From the NCBI RefSeq assembly GCF_042650605.1, contig NZ_JBHSBN010000029.1, forward strand, positions 1 through 64,000: 64,000 bases of DNA. Reading direction: 5' to 3'. The stretch comes from Micromonospora_J zhanjiangensis. GTDB taxonomy: Bacteria; Actinomycetota; Actinomycetes; Mycobacteriales; Micromonosporaceae. Each line of letters opens with the position of its first letter. Within the stretch, counting starts at the first letter, position 1. Positions 14,789 through 22,598 of this stretch are shown here, piece by piece. The notes under the pieces are model-generated. The model was not told the origin of the DNA. It worked only from the letters and a program-made list of their open reading frames with translations, and did not search any database. The translations under genes were made by a program, and so were the position numbers.

Positions 14789-17182
14789 GTGACCTGGATC
14801 CGGAAACGTGATCACCACGTAGTGACCAACGCCGCCTCGCTGCTGATCTGCGGACTGCTGGCCGGCGTGGTCGTGGCCGCCGCGGCCTTTCCGGCGGTGG
14901 CGATGTCCGGGCTCGCGGCCAAGGCCGGCGCCGAGACCTTCGACAAGCTGCCGAGCGAGCTGACCGTCAAACGGGCGCCGCAGATCAGCTATCTCTACGC
15001 GTCGGACGGCAAGACCCCGCTCGCGGCGATGTACGACGAGAACCGCCGGGACATCCCGCTCAAGGACGTCCCGATGATCATGCAGAAGGCGATCATCGCC
15101 GCCGAGGATCACAATTTCTTCCAGCACAACGGCGTCGACGCGAAGGGCATCGCCCGCGCCTTCGTGAACAACCAGGCGGGCGCCAGTCAGCAGGGCGCCT
15201 CCACCATCACCATGCAGTACGTCCGGCAGGCCATCGCCTACTCGGCGACCAAACCGGCCGACGTGGTCGCGGCGACCGAGGACACCAGCGCCCGCAAGCT
15301 CAAGGAGATGCGCTACGCGATGCGCATCGACAAGGAACTCGGCAAGAACGAGATCCTGGAGCGCTACCTGAACATCGCCCCGTTCGGCAACGGCGCGTAC
15401 GGCATCTTCGCCGCCAGCCAGGTCTACTTCGGCAAGGCTCCGAAGGACCTGAAGCTCGAGGAAGCCGCGATGCTGGCCGGCATGGTCAAGGCGCCCAGCG
15501 CGTTCGACCCGACCACCGCGGGTGGCCGGCCGCAGGCGCTGGACCGGCGCAACTACGTCCTCGACAACATGGTGCAGATCGGTGCCATCACCAAGGAACA
15601 GGCCGAGGTCGCCAAGAAGACCGAGCTGACGGTGGTCGGCAAGCGGGCGCCGAACGGCTGCGTGGCCACCAACAAGGCGCACTGGGGTTTCTTCTGCGAC
15701 TACTTCTACCGCTGGTGGATCCAGCAGGAGACCTTCGGCGCCACCCCGTACGACCGGGAGCGGCGGCTCAAGACCGGCGGCTACAGCATCATCACCAGCC
15801 TGGACGTGGCCACTCAGCAGGCCGCCAAGGACAACGTCGAGCAGCAGCTGAAGACCGGCCGGAAGGAGGCCCTGATGCTGGCCGCCGTCGAGCCGGGCAC
15901 CGGTCGGGTGCGCGCGCTGGCCACCAACCGCAACTACAAGCTGGACGACCCGAACAAGCCGCAGAACGGCAAGGCCAGCAACCCGGCCAAGAAGGGCGCC
16001 CGCGGCACCTACCCGAACACCACCAACCCGCTGATGACCGGCGGCGGTGACATCCACGGTTACCAGGCGGGCTCCACGTTCAAGATCTTCACGATGGTCG
16101 CGGCCCTGGAGAAGGGCCTGCCGCTGAGCCACACCATCAAGGCGCCGAACCAGTTCAAGTCGAAATACCCGGTCGAGTTCAACAGCCCGGCCGCGTGTCC
16201 GGGCACCAGCAACTACTGCCCGAAGAACGCCAACCCGGCGATGGCCGGCCCGCGCAACATGTGGGACGGCTTCGGCTTCTCGGTCAACACCTACTTCGTC
16301 GCGCTGGAGCAGGAGGTCGGCGCGCAGAACGCGGTGGACGCGGCAAAGCGGCTGGGCATCCAGTTCCGCTCCAGCAACGACGCCGACCTGGCCAAGAAGG
16401 CCGATCTCTGGGGCGCCTTCACCCTGGGCGTGTCGGCCACCACGCCGCTGGACGTGGCAAACGCGTACGCCACCCTGGCCGCCGACGGCAACTACTGCGA
16501 GCCGATCCCGGTGCAGGAGATCCGCGACCAGGAGGGCAACAAGCTCGACGTGGCCAACCCCCGCTGCCACCAGGCGGTCAAGACCGAGGTGGCCCGGGCG
16601 GCCATCGACGCGGCCCGCTGCCCGGTCGGCGACAACTCGTCCACCTCACGGTGCGGCGGCGTCCGTACCGCCGGCGCGGTCCGCGGCATCGTCGGTAAGC
16701 CGGTCGCCGGCAAGACCGGCACCACCGAGGGCGACAAGACCGCCACGCTGGTCGCCACGACCAAGCAGCTCGCGGTGGCCGGCATCATGGCCGACCCGGA
16801 CTACGCGCAGACCCCCGAGTCGATGGACTACAACAAGGCCAACATGGCGGTCTCCAGGACGCTGCGGGACGCGTTGAAGGGCAAACCGAGCATCAACTTC
16901 ACCCCACCGGGCAGCAAGTCCAGCGCCGGTGACGAGCGGTCCATCCCGGACGTGAAGTGCCAGTCGCTGGACACCGCGAAGTCGCGGATCCAGGGCGCCG
17001 GCTTCGAGGTCGAGGTGAGCGACAGCAAGGTCGACTCGAGCTGCCCGCCCGGCACCGCCGCCGGCACCAGCCCCGACGGGCGGACCACCAAGGGCGGCCT
17101 GGTGGTCATCGAGGTGAGCAACGGCAAGAAGAGCACCGGCGGCGGGCCCCGGCCGCCCGGCCCCGGCCGACGACCCAACTGA
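14789..17182 (+). CDS. Class A penicillin-binding protein with PASTA domain (PonA2 type)
   Basis: 797 residues; GTG at 14789 (or 14786) chosen because the protein then begins just before its single signal-anchor helix (LLICGLLAGVVVAAAAF). GT51 glycosyltransferase domain about 60-250: AAEDHNFFQHNGVD with the catalytic Glu, GASTITMQYVRQ and GKNEILERYLN. Transpeptidase domain about 330-680: GSTFK (SxxK serine), SVN (SxN) and GKTGTTEG (KTG). A C-terminal PASTA repeat (IPDVKCQSLDTAKSRIQGAG) precedes a Gly/Pro tail. It polymerises and cross-links peptidoglycan outside the membrane. Gene order beside wblA and a metallophosphoesterase matches mycobacterial ponA2. Confidence 0.92.
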   Translation: MTWIRKRDHHVVTNAASLLICGLLAGVVVAAAAFPAVAMSGLAAKAGAETFDKLPSELTVKRAPQISYLYASDGKTPLAAMYDENRRDIPLKDVPMIMQKAIIAAEDHNFFQHNGVDAKGIARAFVNNQAGASQQGASTITMQYVRQAIAYSATKPADVVAATEDTSARKLKEMRYAMRIDKELGKNEILERYLNIAPFGNGAYGIFAASQVYFGKAPKDLKLEEAAMLAGMVKAPSAFDPTTAGGRPQALDRRNYVLDNMVQIGAITKEQAEVAKKTELTVVGKRAPNGCVATNKAHWGFFCDYFYRWWIQQETFGATPYDRERRLKTGGYSIITSLDVATQQAAKDNVEQQLKTGRKEALMLAAVEPGTGRVRALATNRNYKLDDPNKPQNGKASNPAKKGARGTYPNTTNPLMTGGGDIHGYQAGSTFKIFTMVAALEKGLPLSHTIKAPNQFKSKYPVEFNSPAACPGTSNYCPKNANPAMAGPRNMWDGFGFSVNTYFVALEQEVGAQNAVDAAKRLGIQFRSSNDADLAKKADLWGAFTLGVSATTPLDVANAYATLAADGNYCEPIPVQEIRDQEGNKLDVANPRCHQAVKTEVARAAIDAARCPVGDNSSTSRCGGVRTAGAVRGIVGKPVAGKTGTTEGDKTATLVATTKQLAVAGIMADPDYAQTPESMDYNKANMAVSRTLRDALKGKPSINFTPPGSKSSAGDERSIPDVKCQSLDTAKSRIQGAGFEVEVSDSKVDSSCPPGTAAGTSPDGRTTKGGLVVIEVSNGKKSTGGGPRPPGPGRRPN

Positions 17183-17311
17183 CCGGCGGATCCGCCGGGG
17201 ACGAGCACGGGACAGCGGGCGGGCACCACCTGGTGCCCGCCCGGGCTTCCTTCCCCGTACGGGCAACCGCCGGTGCTGTCGGCACCGGTGCAGGTTCCCG
17301 TCGTCGCCCGA

Positions 17312-17767
17312 TCAGGCGGCGAGCTGGCGGCGTACCTCGGCGGCCACCCGGCCCCCCTCGGCCCGGCCGGCCACCGCGGCCTGGGCCGCCTTCATGGCCG
17401 GGCCCATCTGGCCCATCCCGCTGAACCCGCCCGCGGACAGCGCGCCGGCCACCAGTTCGCGCAGCTCGGCGTCGTCGAGCTGCTTCGGCAGGTATCGGTC
17501 CAGCACCTCGCCCTCGGCGTTCTCCTTGGCGGCCTGTTCGGTCCGGCCCGCGTCGGCGAAGGCGGTCGCCGCCTCACGGCGCTTCTTCGCCTCCTTGGTC
17601 AACACGGCCAGCACCTCGTCGTCGGAGAGTTCGCGCTTCTCCTTGCCGGCCACCTCGGCGTTGCCGACGGCGGCCAGCGCCAGCCGCAGGGTCGAGGTGG
17701 TCAGCTCGTCGCGTGCCTTCAGCGCCGTGCGCATGTCGGCGGTCAGGAGGTCCTTCAGCGTGCCCAT
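17312..17767 (-). CDS. GatB/YqeY domain protein
   Basis: 151 residues. MGTLKDLLTADMRTALKARD, LRLALAAVGNAEVAGK, LSDDEVLAVLTKEAKKRREA, YLPKQLDDAELRELV and the MGPAMKAAQAAVAGRAEGG end match the YqeY family, related to the tRNA-binding tail of the GatB amidotransferase subunit. The role is uncertain, possibly tRNA-dependent amidation or tRNA binding. Divergent from the metallophosphoesterase gene, 25 bases away. Confidence 0.9.
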   Translation of the reverse strand: MGTLKDLLTADMRTALKARDELTTSTLRLALAAVGNAEVAGKEKRELSDDEVLAVLTKEAKKRREAATAFADAGRTEQAAKENAEGEVLDRYLPKQLDDAELRELVAGALSAGGFSGMGQMGPAMKAAQAAVAGRAEGGRVAAEVRRQLAA

Positions 17768-17792
17768 GGACGGAGAAACTACCCTGGTGGGC

Positions 17793-18686
17793 ATGACGAA
17801 GCGCACTGTATTGCGATGGGCGGTCGGAACCGTGGCCGCCGGCGGGACCGTCCTGGCGTACGCGTCGCTCGTCGAACGCAACCTGTTCACCCTGCGCCGG
17901 TACGACGTACCGGTGCTGGCCGCGGACGCCGAACCGCTGCGCGTCCTGCACCTGTCGGACCTGCACATGATGCCCGACCAGCGACGCAAGCAGGCCTGGG
18001 TGGCCTCGCTGGCCGCCACCGACCCGGACCTGGTGGTGGTCACCGGCGACAACCTCGCCGACCCGGAGGCGGTGCCCGGCGCGCTGCGGGCGCTGCAGCC
18101 GCTGCTCGACTTCCCCGGCGCGTTCGTCTTCGGCTCCAACGACTACCGCGGCCCGGTGTGGAAGAACCCGCTCAGCTACCTGCTGCCGGAACGGGAGTAC
18201 GTCCAGGGCGCCGACCTGCCGTACGAGGACCTGCGCGAGGTGCTGGTCGGCTCGGGTTGGCAGGACCTGAACAACGTCCGGACCACGATCAAGGCCGGCG
18301 GCCGGCTGCTCGAACTGGTCGGCGTCGACGACCCGCACATCGGCCGGGACGACTACCCCTCGGTGGCCGGCCCGATCTCCACCGAGGCCGACCTCACCGT
18401 CGGGGTCACCCACTCCCCCGAGTCCCGGGTGCTCGAACCGATGGCGGCGGACGGCTTCCAGTTGCTGCTGGCCGGCCACACCCACGGCGGTCAGGTCTGC
18501 GTGCCCTTCTACGGGGCACTGACCACCAACTGCGACCTACCGCGCTCGATGGCCAAGGGCCTGCACCGGTGGCCGGGCTCGGACTCCTGGCTGCACGTCT
18601 CCGCCGGCCTCGGCACCCACCCGACCGCCCCGGTCCGGTTCGCCTGCCGGCCGGAGGCGAGCCTGCTCACGCTGATCCCCCGCTGA
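17793..18686 (+). CDS. Membrane-associated metallophosphoesterase
   Basis: 297 residues. A short N-terminal hydrophobic segment (WAVGTVAAGGTVLAYASL) is followed by a calcineurin-like domain: LHLSDLHM (D-x-H), VVTGDNL (GD), FGSNDY (GNHD variant with Ser for Asn), and AGHTHGGQV (GHTH). Homologous position to Rv3683 beside ponA2, so probably envelope-linked phosphoesterase or nuclease activity. The start ATG lies nine bases after a TACCCT -10-like element, so the mRNA may be leaderless. Confidence 0.88.
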   Translation: MTKRTVLRWAVGTVAAGGTVLAYASLVERNLFTLRRYDVPVLAADAEPLRVLHLSDLHMMPDQRRKQAWVASLAATDPDLVVVTGDNLADPEAVPGALRALQPLLDFPGAFVFGSNDYRGPVWKNPLSYLLPEREYVQGADLPYEDLREVLVGSGWQDLNNVRTTIKAGGRLLELVGVDDPHIGRDDYPSVAGPISTEADLTVGVTHSPESRVLEPMAADGFQLLLAGHTHGGQVCVPFYGALTTNCDLPRSMAKGLHRWPGSDSWLHVSAGLGTHPTAPVRFACRPEASLLTLIPR

Positions 18687-18776
18687 GCCTGGACCGTCCC
18701 CGACCGCCCTCGGCGGGCCGGGGGGATACCGAATTTGACCGGCGGGGGCGGTGGGCTACTATTGCTCAGCACGCCG

Positions 18777-18853
<77 letters not shown>

Positions 18854-18865
18854 GCGGTAGCAAGG

Positions 18866-18901
18866 ATCAAGGCCCCTCCACGGAGGGGCCTTGATTTGTT
18901 T
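18866..18901 (+). terminator. Terminator of tRNA-Pro
   Basis: A perfect 14-bp stem (18866-18879 with 18882-18895, ATCAAGGCCCCTCC on the left) around a two-base centre is followed by a T-rich run, a strong intrinsic terminator 12 bases after the tRNA. Confidence 0.9.
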
Positions 18902-18932
18902 CTGGTGATCACTCCTCCTGATAGGCGAGGCC

Positions 18933-20096
18933 CTACCCATGTTGTAGGGCAGCGCGTGCACCAGGGAAGCTGACGACCTTTCTACCGTGCTCGCTGCGTG
19001 CTGCTGTCGAAGGAAGCGAGTTGGAGCCAGCAGGGGTCGGCGCGATCGATCGCAGGACGGTCGGGTGGATGGCCAACTCTTCAGCCGCGGGCAGGTACGG
19101 ACGCGGGCCGAAGCGTCGGCTCAGGAGAGTCCAAAGCAGCTTCGGTGCCTCGTGGCCGACGACTACCGGCTCTTGGCGTCGCCAACCCTTTGCTGACAGT
19201 TGCACGAACAGGGACTTCCGCCGCGTCTCCCCGATGCTTCCGATTGAGTGACCGCGCATGATGAGCGCCTGGATCGAGACGCCCCACGTTGCCTTAAGTC
19301 GTGCGTAGTCCGTAAGTGACAGACGGTCCGACAGTTCCGACTCCGCCCGGGACAAGGGCACAAGTAGCGCGGTCGCGAACCGGTTGGCCTCGGCTTCAGC
19401 TTGAAGCTGGGCAACCCTGGGCCGGAAAGTGTGTAGCACCAAGTGTCCGAGCTCATGCGCCAAGGTGAAGCGGTCACGATCGCCTTGGTGGCCTGGGAAG
19501 TACCCGATCAATGCCGGATCACCCAGTCCTTCCCAGTACGACACACCGAAGTGCCCAATCGCGGTGCGCTCTTCGTCCTGGTCATTCGGAAGGACCATCG
19601 GGGCGACGGCGACGCCAGCACGCTCCAGCGCTCGAGTCAGGTGCGGTATTGGCTTGTCCGGCGCCAAACGAAGGGACTCGCGTGCCTCCTGCGCAAATTC
19701 CTCAACCTGGGTGTCGGCCAGGTCGTCGTCACCAACGGCGTAGGGCAGGGACGGCGCAGGATAGTTCTCAGCGTCGGACAGGTTCCCGGCCACCCGGAAG
19801 CTCTCTCCGTAGATGGCGTGGACCCGTCGGGTGATCGACTTTTTCGCTCTAGCCGTCTTACGGAATCGAAGACTGTCCAGGGGGACAGAGGAGGGTGCCA
19901 CCGCGAAAAAGCCGAGGGGCGTACCCGTCGACTCAGCGATTTGTCTCAGCTTGTCCTCGCTGGCATCCCTGCTGGAAGTCTCAACTTCAGAGATCCAGGG
20001 CTGACTCACACCTGACAAACCCGCCAACTGGTCCTGCGTCAGGCCGAGAATGTCGCGCAGGATCTTCAGCCGCTCACCCGGCGCTGCCGCCAGCAT
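18933..20096 (-). CDS. XRE-ImmA/IrrE fusion (HTH plus zinc metallopeptidase)
   Basis: 387 residues from the ATG at 20096; the frame is open to an upstream start at 20165, but that would overlap the neighbour by 92 bases, and GGAAGG lies upstream of 20096. Residues about 8-62 are an XRE helix-turn-helix (LTQDQLAGLSGVSQPWISEVE). About 150-260 is a DUF955/ImmA-IrrE peptidase with FTLAHELGHLVLH (HExxH) and a downstream EAEANRFATALLVP glutamate motif. Related proteins cleave or inactivate repressors (phage/ICE induction, stress) or act in toxin-antitoxin modules. It is coupled to the upstream 213-aa gene and its codon use is a little less GC-biased than the core genes. Confidence 0.88.
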   Translation of the reverse strand: MLAAAPGERLKILRDILGLTQDQLAGLSGVSQPWISEVETSSRDASEDKLRQIAESTGTPLGFFAVAPSSVPLDSLRFRKTARAKKSITRRVHAIYGESFRVAGNLSDAENYPAPSLPYAVGDDDLADTQVEEFAQEARESLRLAPDKPIPHLTRALERAGVAVAPMVLPNDQDEERTAIGHFGVSYWEGLGDPALIGYFPGHQGDRDRFTLAHELGHLVLHTFRPRVAQLQAEAEANRFATALLVPLSRAESELSDRLSLTDYARLKATWGVSIQALIMRGHSIGSIGETRRKSLFVQLSAKGWRRQEPVVVGHEAPKLLWTLLSRRFGPRPYLPAAEELAIHPTVLRSIAPTPAGSNSLPSTAARSEHGRKVVSFPGARAALQHG

Positions 20097-20715
20097 TCTC
20101 CGTTCCGCCTTCCTGTCCGTCTTCGCCCGGAATGTCCAGCTCCATACCTTCGTCTGACGGCTCAAACTCTAGAGCAGCAAGATCCTCCGCGGACTCCGGC
20201 AAGATGAAATCGATGTCCGTTAAGGCATGATCTCCCCACTTCCAGTTACCTATGGGACGGACAACCCGAAAGATGGGGACGCTGGACTTCGGGTCGATGC
20301 GCCATACGAACAGGAGCCTGTCGTCGTGAGGACCGAAGAGCCGACGTTGTAGCTCCACCCTGAAGAGAGGCTTGTTCCGGTAGTACGCCTGCCGTTCCGC
20401 GTTACTGCCCGGAGCCGGCACATCAGCATCCTTGACCGCGTGGAGCAACCTCACCCGGTAGTCGCCGTCGGTGAGCCAGAGCTCACCGTTGCGCGCATGC
20501 CTGCCGGCAAGTCGCCATGGACTGACGTCCAAGCCCCGGAGACGTAGGTGAGCGAACGCCCGGATCGTGTGGGTGGCGTGCCAGCGATACAGAGCTTGCC
20601 CGTCGAGTTCGGGTAGCTGCTTGCGCCTCTTCTGGTCCGCCCATGTGAAGACGTCGTGAATCGGTTCGCAGAGAGGGAGGAGTGCCGTGCGTATCCGCTC
20701 GACGTCGTTAATCAT
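20074..20715 (-). CDS. Unknown protein coupled to XRE-ImmA gene
   Basis: 213 residues, no family recognised. It is rich in basic and aromatic residues (FTWADQKRRKQLPELDGQALYRWHATHTIRAF; LFVWRIDPKSS; PIGNWKWGDHALTDIDFILPE) and ends in an acidic, glycine-rich tail. It is first in a two-gene operon; its end overlaps the XRE-ImmA start. A consensus promoter places transcription start at or next to the ATG, so the mRNA is probably leaderless. The arrangement (unknown protein, then HTH-protease) is that of a toxin-antitoxin or induction module. Which member is toxic is not evident. Confidence 0.7.
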   Translation of the reverse strand: MINDVERIRTALLPLCEPIHDVFTWADQKRRKQLPELDGQALYRWHATHTIRAFAHLRLRGLDVSPWRLAGRHARNGELWLTDGDYRVRLLHAVKDADVPAPGSNAERQAYYRNKPLFRVELQRRLFGPHDDRLLFVWRIDPKSSVPIFRVVRPIGNWKWGDHALTDIDFILPESAEDLAALEFEPSDEGMELDIPGEDGQEGGTENAGGSAG

Positions 20716-20722
20716 GTGCGCG

Positions 20723-20750
20723 ATATTATCAGCACAAATCTTAACGGCAA
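20723..20750 (-). promoter_or_regulatory. Promoter of the XRE-ImmA module, probably leaderless
   Basis: On the minus strand, -35 TTGCCG (20745-20750) and -10 TAATAT (20723-20728) are 16 bases apart, with TG just upstream of the -10. Seven bases separate the -10 from the ATG at 20715, leaving no room for a Shine-Dalgarno sequence. The AT-rich -10 is unusual for this GC-rich genome. Confidence 0.7.
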
Positions 20751-21084
20751 AGGGCTCGCCGGGCGTGTCGAGGCAGGCAGCGTGCGCTAGCGAGTTCTAC
20801 GGCAACGCTCGACGGCGAAGAACGACCCGGCGGATTCTGGGTGGCAGCTGCGGATCCACCGGCTGCTCGACATGCCGGTGTTCTGCCGTATCTCACGGCG
20901 CCGGGGAGCGCGTACCTCCGTGAGCATCCGCTTCTTGCGCTCGGCGACCTTGGTCTCGTCCACGTTCAACGGGGGAACGGTGGCCCGCCAGCCGTGCCGC
21001 ATCAGCGGCACCCAGCGCCCGCTCATTCTCCTCACGTTTGGATGAACGATTCTCAGTTCCATCGGTTACGCACCGACGGCAGTG
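20751..21084. other. Gap with possible gene debris
   Basis: No gene I can support. A minus-strand frame (20787-21062) with patches such as PPLNVDETKVAERKK is open for 91 codons but has no recognisable family and a poor start. The stretch may be decayed accessory DNA next to the XRE-ImmA module. No copy of the tRNA-Pro 3' end is found in it. Confidence 0.35.
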
Positions 21085-21555
21085 TCAAGACTCGGCGAGG
21101 TCCAGTTGACCGACGGTCTCGCCGCCGCTGCGCTCCCCCGTCGGCCGGAATCCGAGCCGCAGGTAGAACCGCTCCGGCCCGCCCTCGCCCGGCTCCCAGG
21201 TCGTGAACACCCGGGTCAGCCCGCGTCGTCGGGCCTCGGCGCACACCGCCTCGACGGCGAACCGGCCGTACCCCTTGCCCTGGTGGTCGGCGGCGATGTT
21301 AAGCCGCCAGAGCCCGGACCGGACGTCGTCCGGGTGGTTGGGGTGCCACTGGATGCGGAAGAAGCCCATCAAGAAGCCGACGAGTTCGTCGCCGTCGACG
21401 ATCAGGCGCGGCCAGGCGACCGCGGGCTGCGCGTACGCCTCGGCGAGCGACCACGCGACCGGCGAGACGAAGCGTTCCTGGTCAGGACGGACGGCGATCC
21501 GGCAGGCGGATTCGACATTGTCAGGGGTGATCTTCTCCAGTCGGACCGCAGTCAT
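21085..21555 (-). CDS. GNAT-family N-acetyltransferase
   Basis: 156 residues from the internal ATG at 21555; the longer open frame upstream is cysteine-rich and non-coding in character. WRLNIAADHQGKGYGRFAVEAV is the acetyl-CoA pyrophosphate loop (Q/R-x-x-G-x-G/A), followed by a TTWEPGEGGPERFYLRLGF motif that is typical of the C-terminal strand and helix. MTAVRLEKITPDNVESACRI at the start resembles diamine or SpeG/Bltd-like acetyltransferases. The substrate is unknown. Confidence 0.87.
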   Translation of the reverse strand: MTAVRLEKITPDNVESACRIAVRPDQERFVSPVAWSLAEAYAQPAVAWPRLIVDGDELVGFLMGFFRIQWHPNHPDDVRSGLWRLNIAADHQGKGYGRFAVEAVCAEARRRGLTRVFTTWEPGEGGPERFYLRLGFRPTGERSGGETVGQLDLAES

Positions 21556-21657
21556 CGGGGTACCGTACCGGCATCGAGGCGGCCGGCTGAGACAGTTTTG
21601 GCCGTCCCAGCCGCCGATGGCGGCGACGACAGCCCATGATGTGCGAACGGGGAACCA

Positions 21658-22140
21658 ATGAACGACGATTCGGTGATACCCGCAGCAGCACAACCGCCGA
21701 AGGAACGCCGACGAGCAGGGCGTTCCGTGCTGGTCGTACTGGTCTCGTTGGCACTGTTGACGGCCGCCGCTACCACGACGTATTTCGCGCGCAGGACTGA
21801 CCGCGGCCCCGCGCCGTCGGCGGCTGACCGCGAACCCACTCCGGCGGCGCCGCCTCGGCCCGTGGTCCTCACCTACGAGGTTCAGGGCAAGGGTCGGGCA
21901 ATCATCACCTACACCGATCCGGCACAGAAGTCGAACGTGGTCCTGCCGGATCAGCCGTTACCATGGCGGATCGAGCTGCCCCGCCAGGTTGTGGACTTCG
22001 CACAGGTCAATGCCCGCCGGACGAGTTCCGAGTCGGCACCGTGGACGAGCCGGATCGTCGTGGACGGTGCCGAGGTCTGCAGCCAGACCTTGGACCTGTA
22101 CATCAATACGGGATGCCAGTATCTGCCCCCGTCGAGTTGA
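21658..22140 (+). CDS. MmpS-like membrane protein
   Basis: 160 residues. One transmembrane helix (VLVVLVSLALLTAAATTTYF) precedes a small extracellular beta domain: LTYEVQGKGRAIITYTDPAQ, LPWRIELPR and IVVDGAEVCSQTL ... CQYL, with a likely disulfide. The pattern YEV.G.G.A..TYT and LPW is that of MmpS/immunoglobulin-like MmpS proteins, which in mycobacteria partner MmpL lipid exporters; no MmpL gene is nearby. Confidence 0.75.
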   Translation: MNDDSVIPAAAQPPKERRRAGRSVLVVLVSLALLTAAATTTYFARRTDRGPAPSAADREPTPAAPPRPVVLTYEVQGKGRAIITYTDPAQKSNVVLPDQPLPWRIELPRQVVDFAQVNARRTSSESAPWTSRIVVDGAEVCSQTLDLYINTGCQYLPPSS

Positions 22141-22237
22141 CGGGGGCAGCGGCTGACCGGGGCAACCGGCCGTCCCGCAACGGTTCGGATCACGCAACTT
22201 CCGAGCAAGATCGAAGGCGGGCCTCCGATCCTCCCTG

Positions 22238-22363
22238 CTACGCGTTGCCACCGTCCCACCTCCGCAGGTTGCCTTCCCACTCATCTTCCATGATGCGAAG
22301 CGCCTCGTCGAACCATCTGTCGACTACCTCCCACCCACGATCGGGTGGTGAAGGTGGGGTCAT
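22238..22363 (-). CDS. Possible 41-aa small protein
   Basis: ATG at 22363 opens a frame with a protein-like composition (RGWEVVDRWFDEALRIMEDE, then WEGNLRRWDGG), acidic and tryptophan-rich, unlike the arginine/alanine shadows typical of this genome. AGAAGG stands 13 bases upstream, further than ideal. It may be a small gene or a remnant of a longer one. It is the only coding-like stretch in the 450-base gap between 22141 and 22598; the remainder holds the glycosyltransferase promoter region. Confidence 0.35.
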   Translation of the reverse strand: MTPPSPPDRGWEVVDRWFDEALRIMEDEWEGNLRRWDGGNA

Positions 22364-22598
22364 GGTTTCTCGAACACCTTCTAATGTTGATTCCGACAAA
22401 GAGCGTCAGGACGTGTCGGGGTCCAGTCGCCTGACGGTCCCTCCGTCGCCGCGCCCCGGCCTGAGATCTACGGAGTTGCCGTCGGAGGGCTGGGGCCGGC
22501 CGTGGAGCCACCGGCAGGAGAGGCCGCAGGCAGGGACACCGAGGCGGGCCGTCGGTTGGGAGAATCCCCGGTACGACCCCGTGCGGTGGGAGGTCCCG

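Noticed and set aside
14609..16570. A 653-codon minus-strand frame opposite the PBP gene
   Set aside because: Antisense shadow of an unambiguous class A PBP; no start signal and no recognisable domain.
20787..21062. Minus-strand 91-codon frame as a gene
   Set aside because: No recognisable family, poor start, and composition between coding and shadow; recorded only as possible debris.
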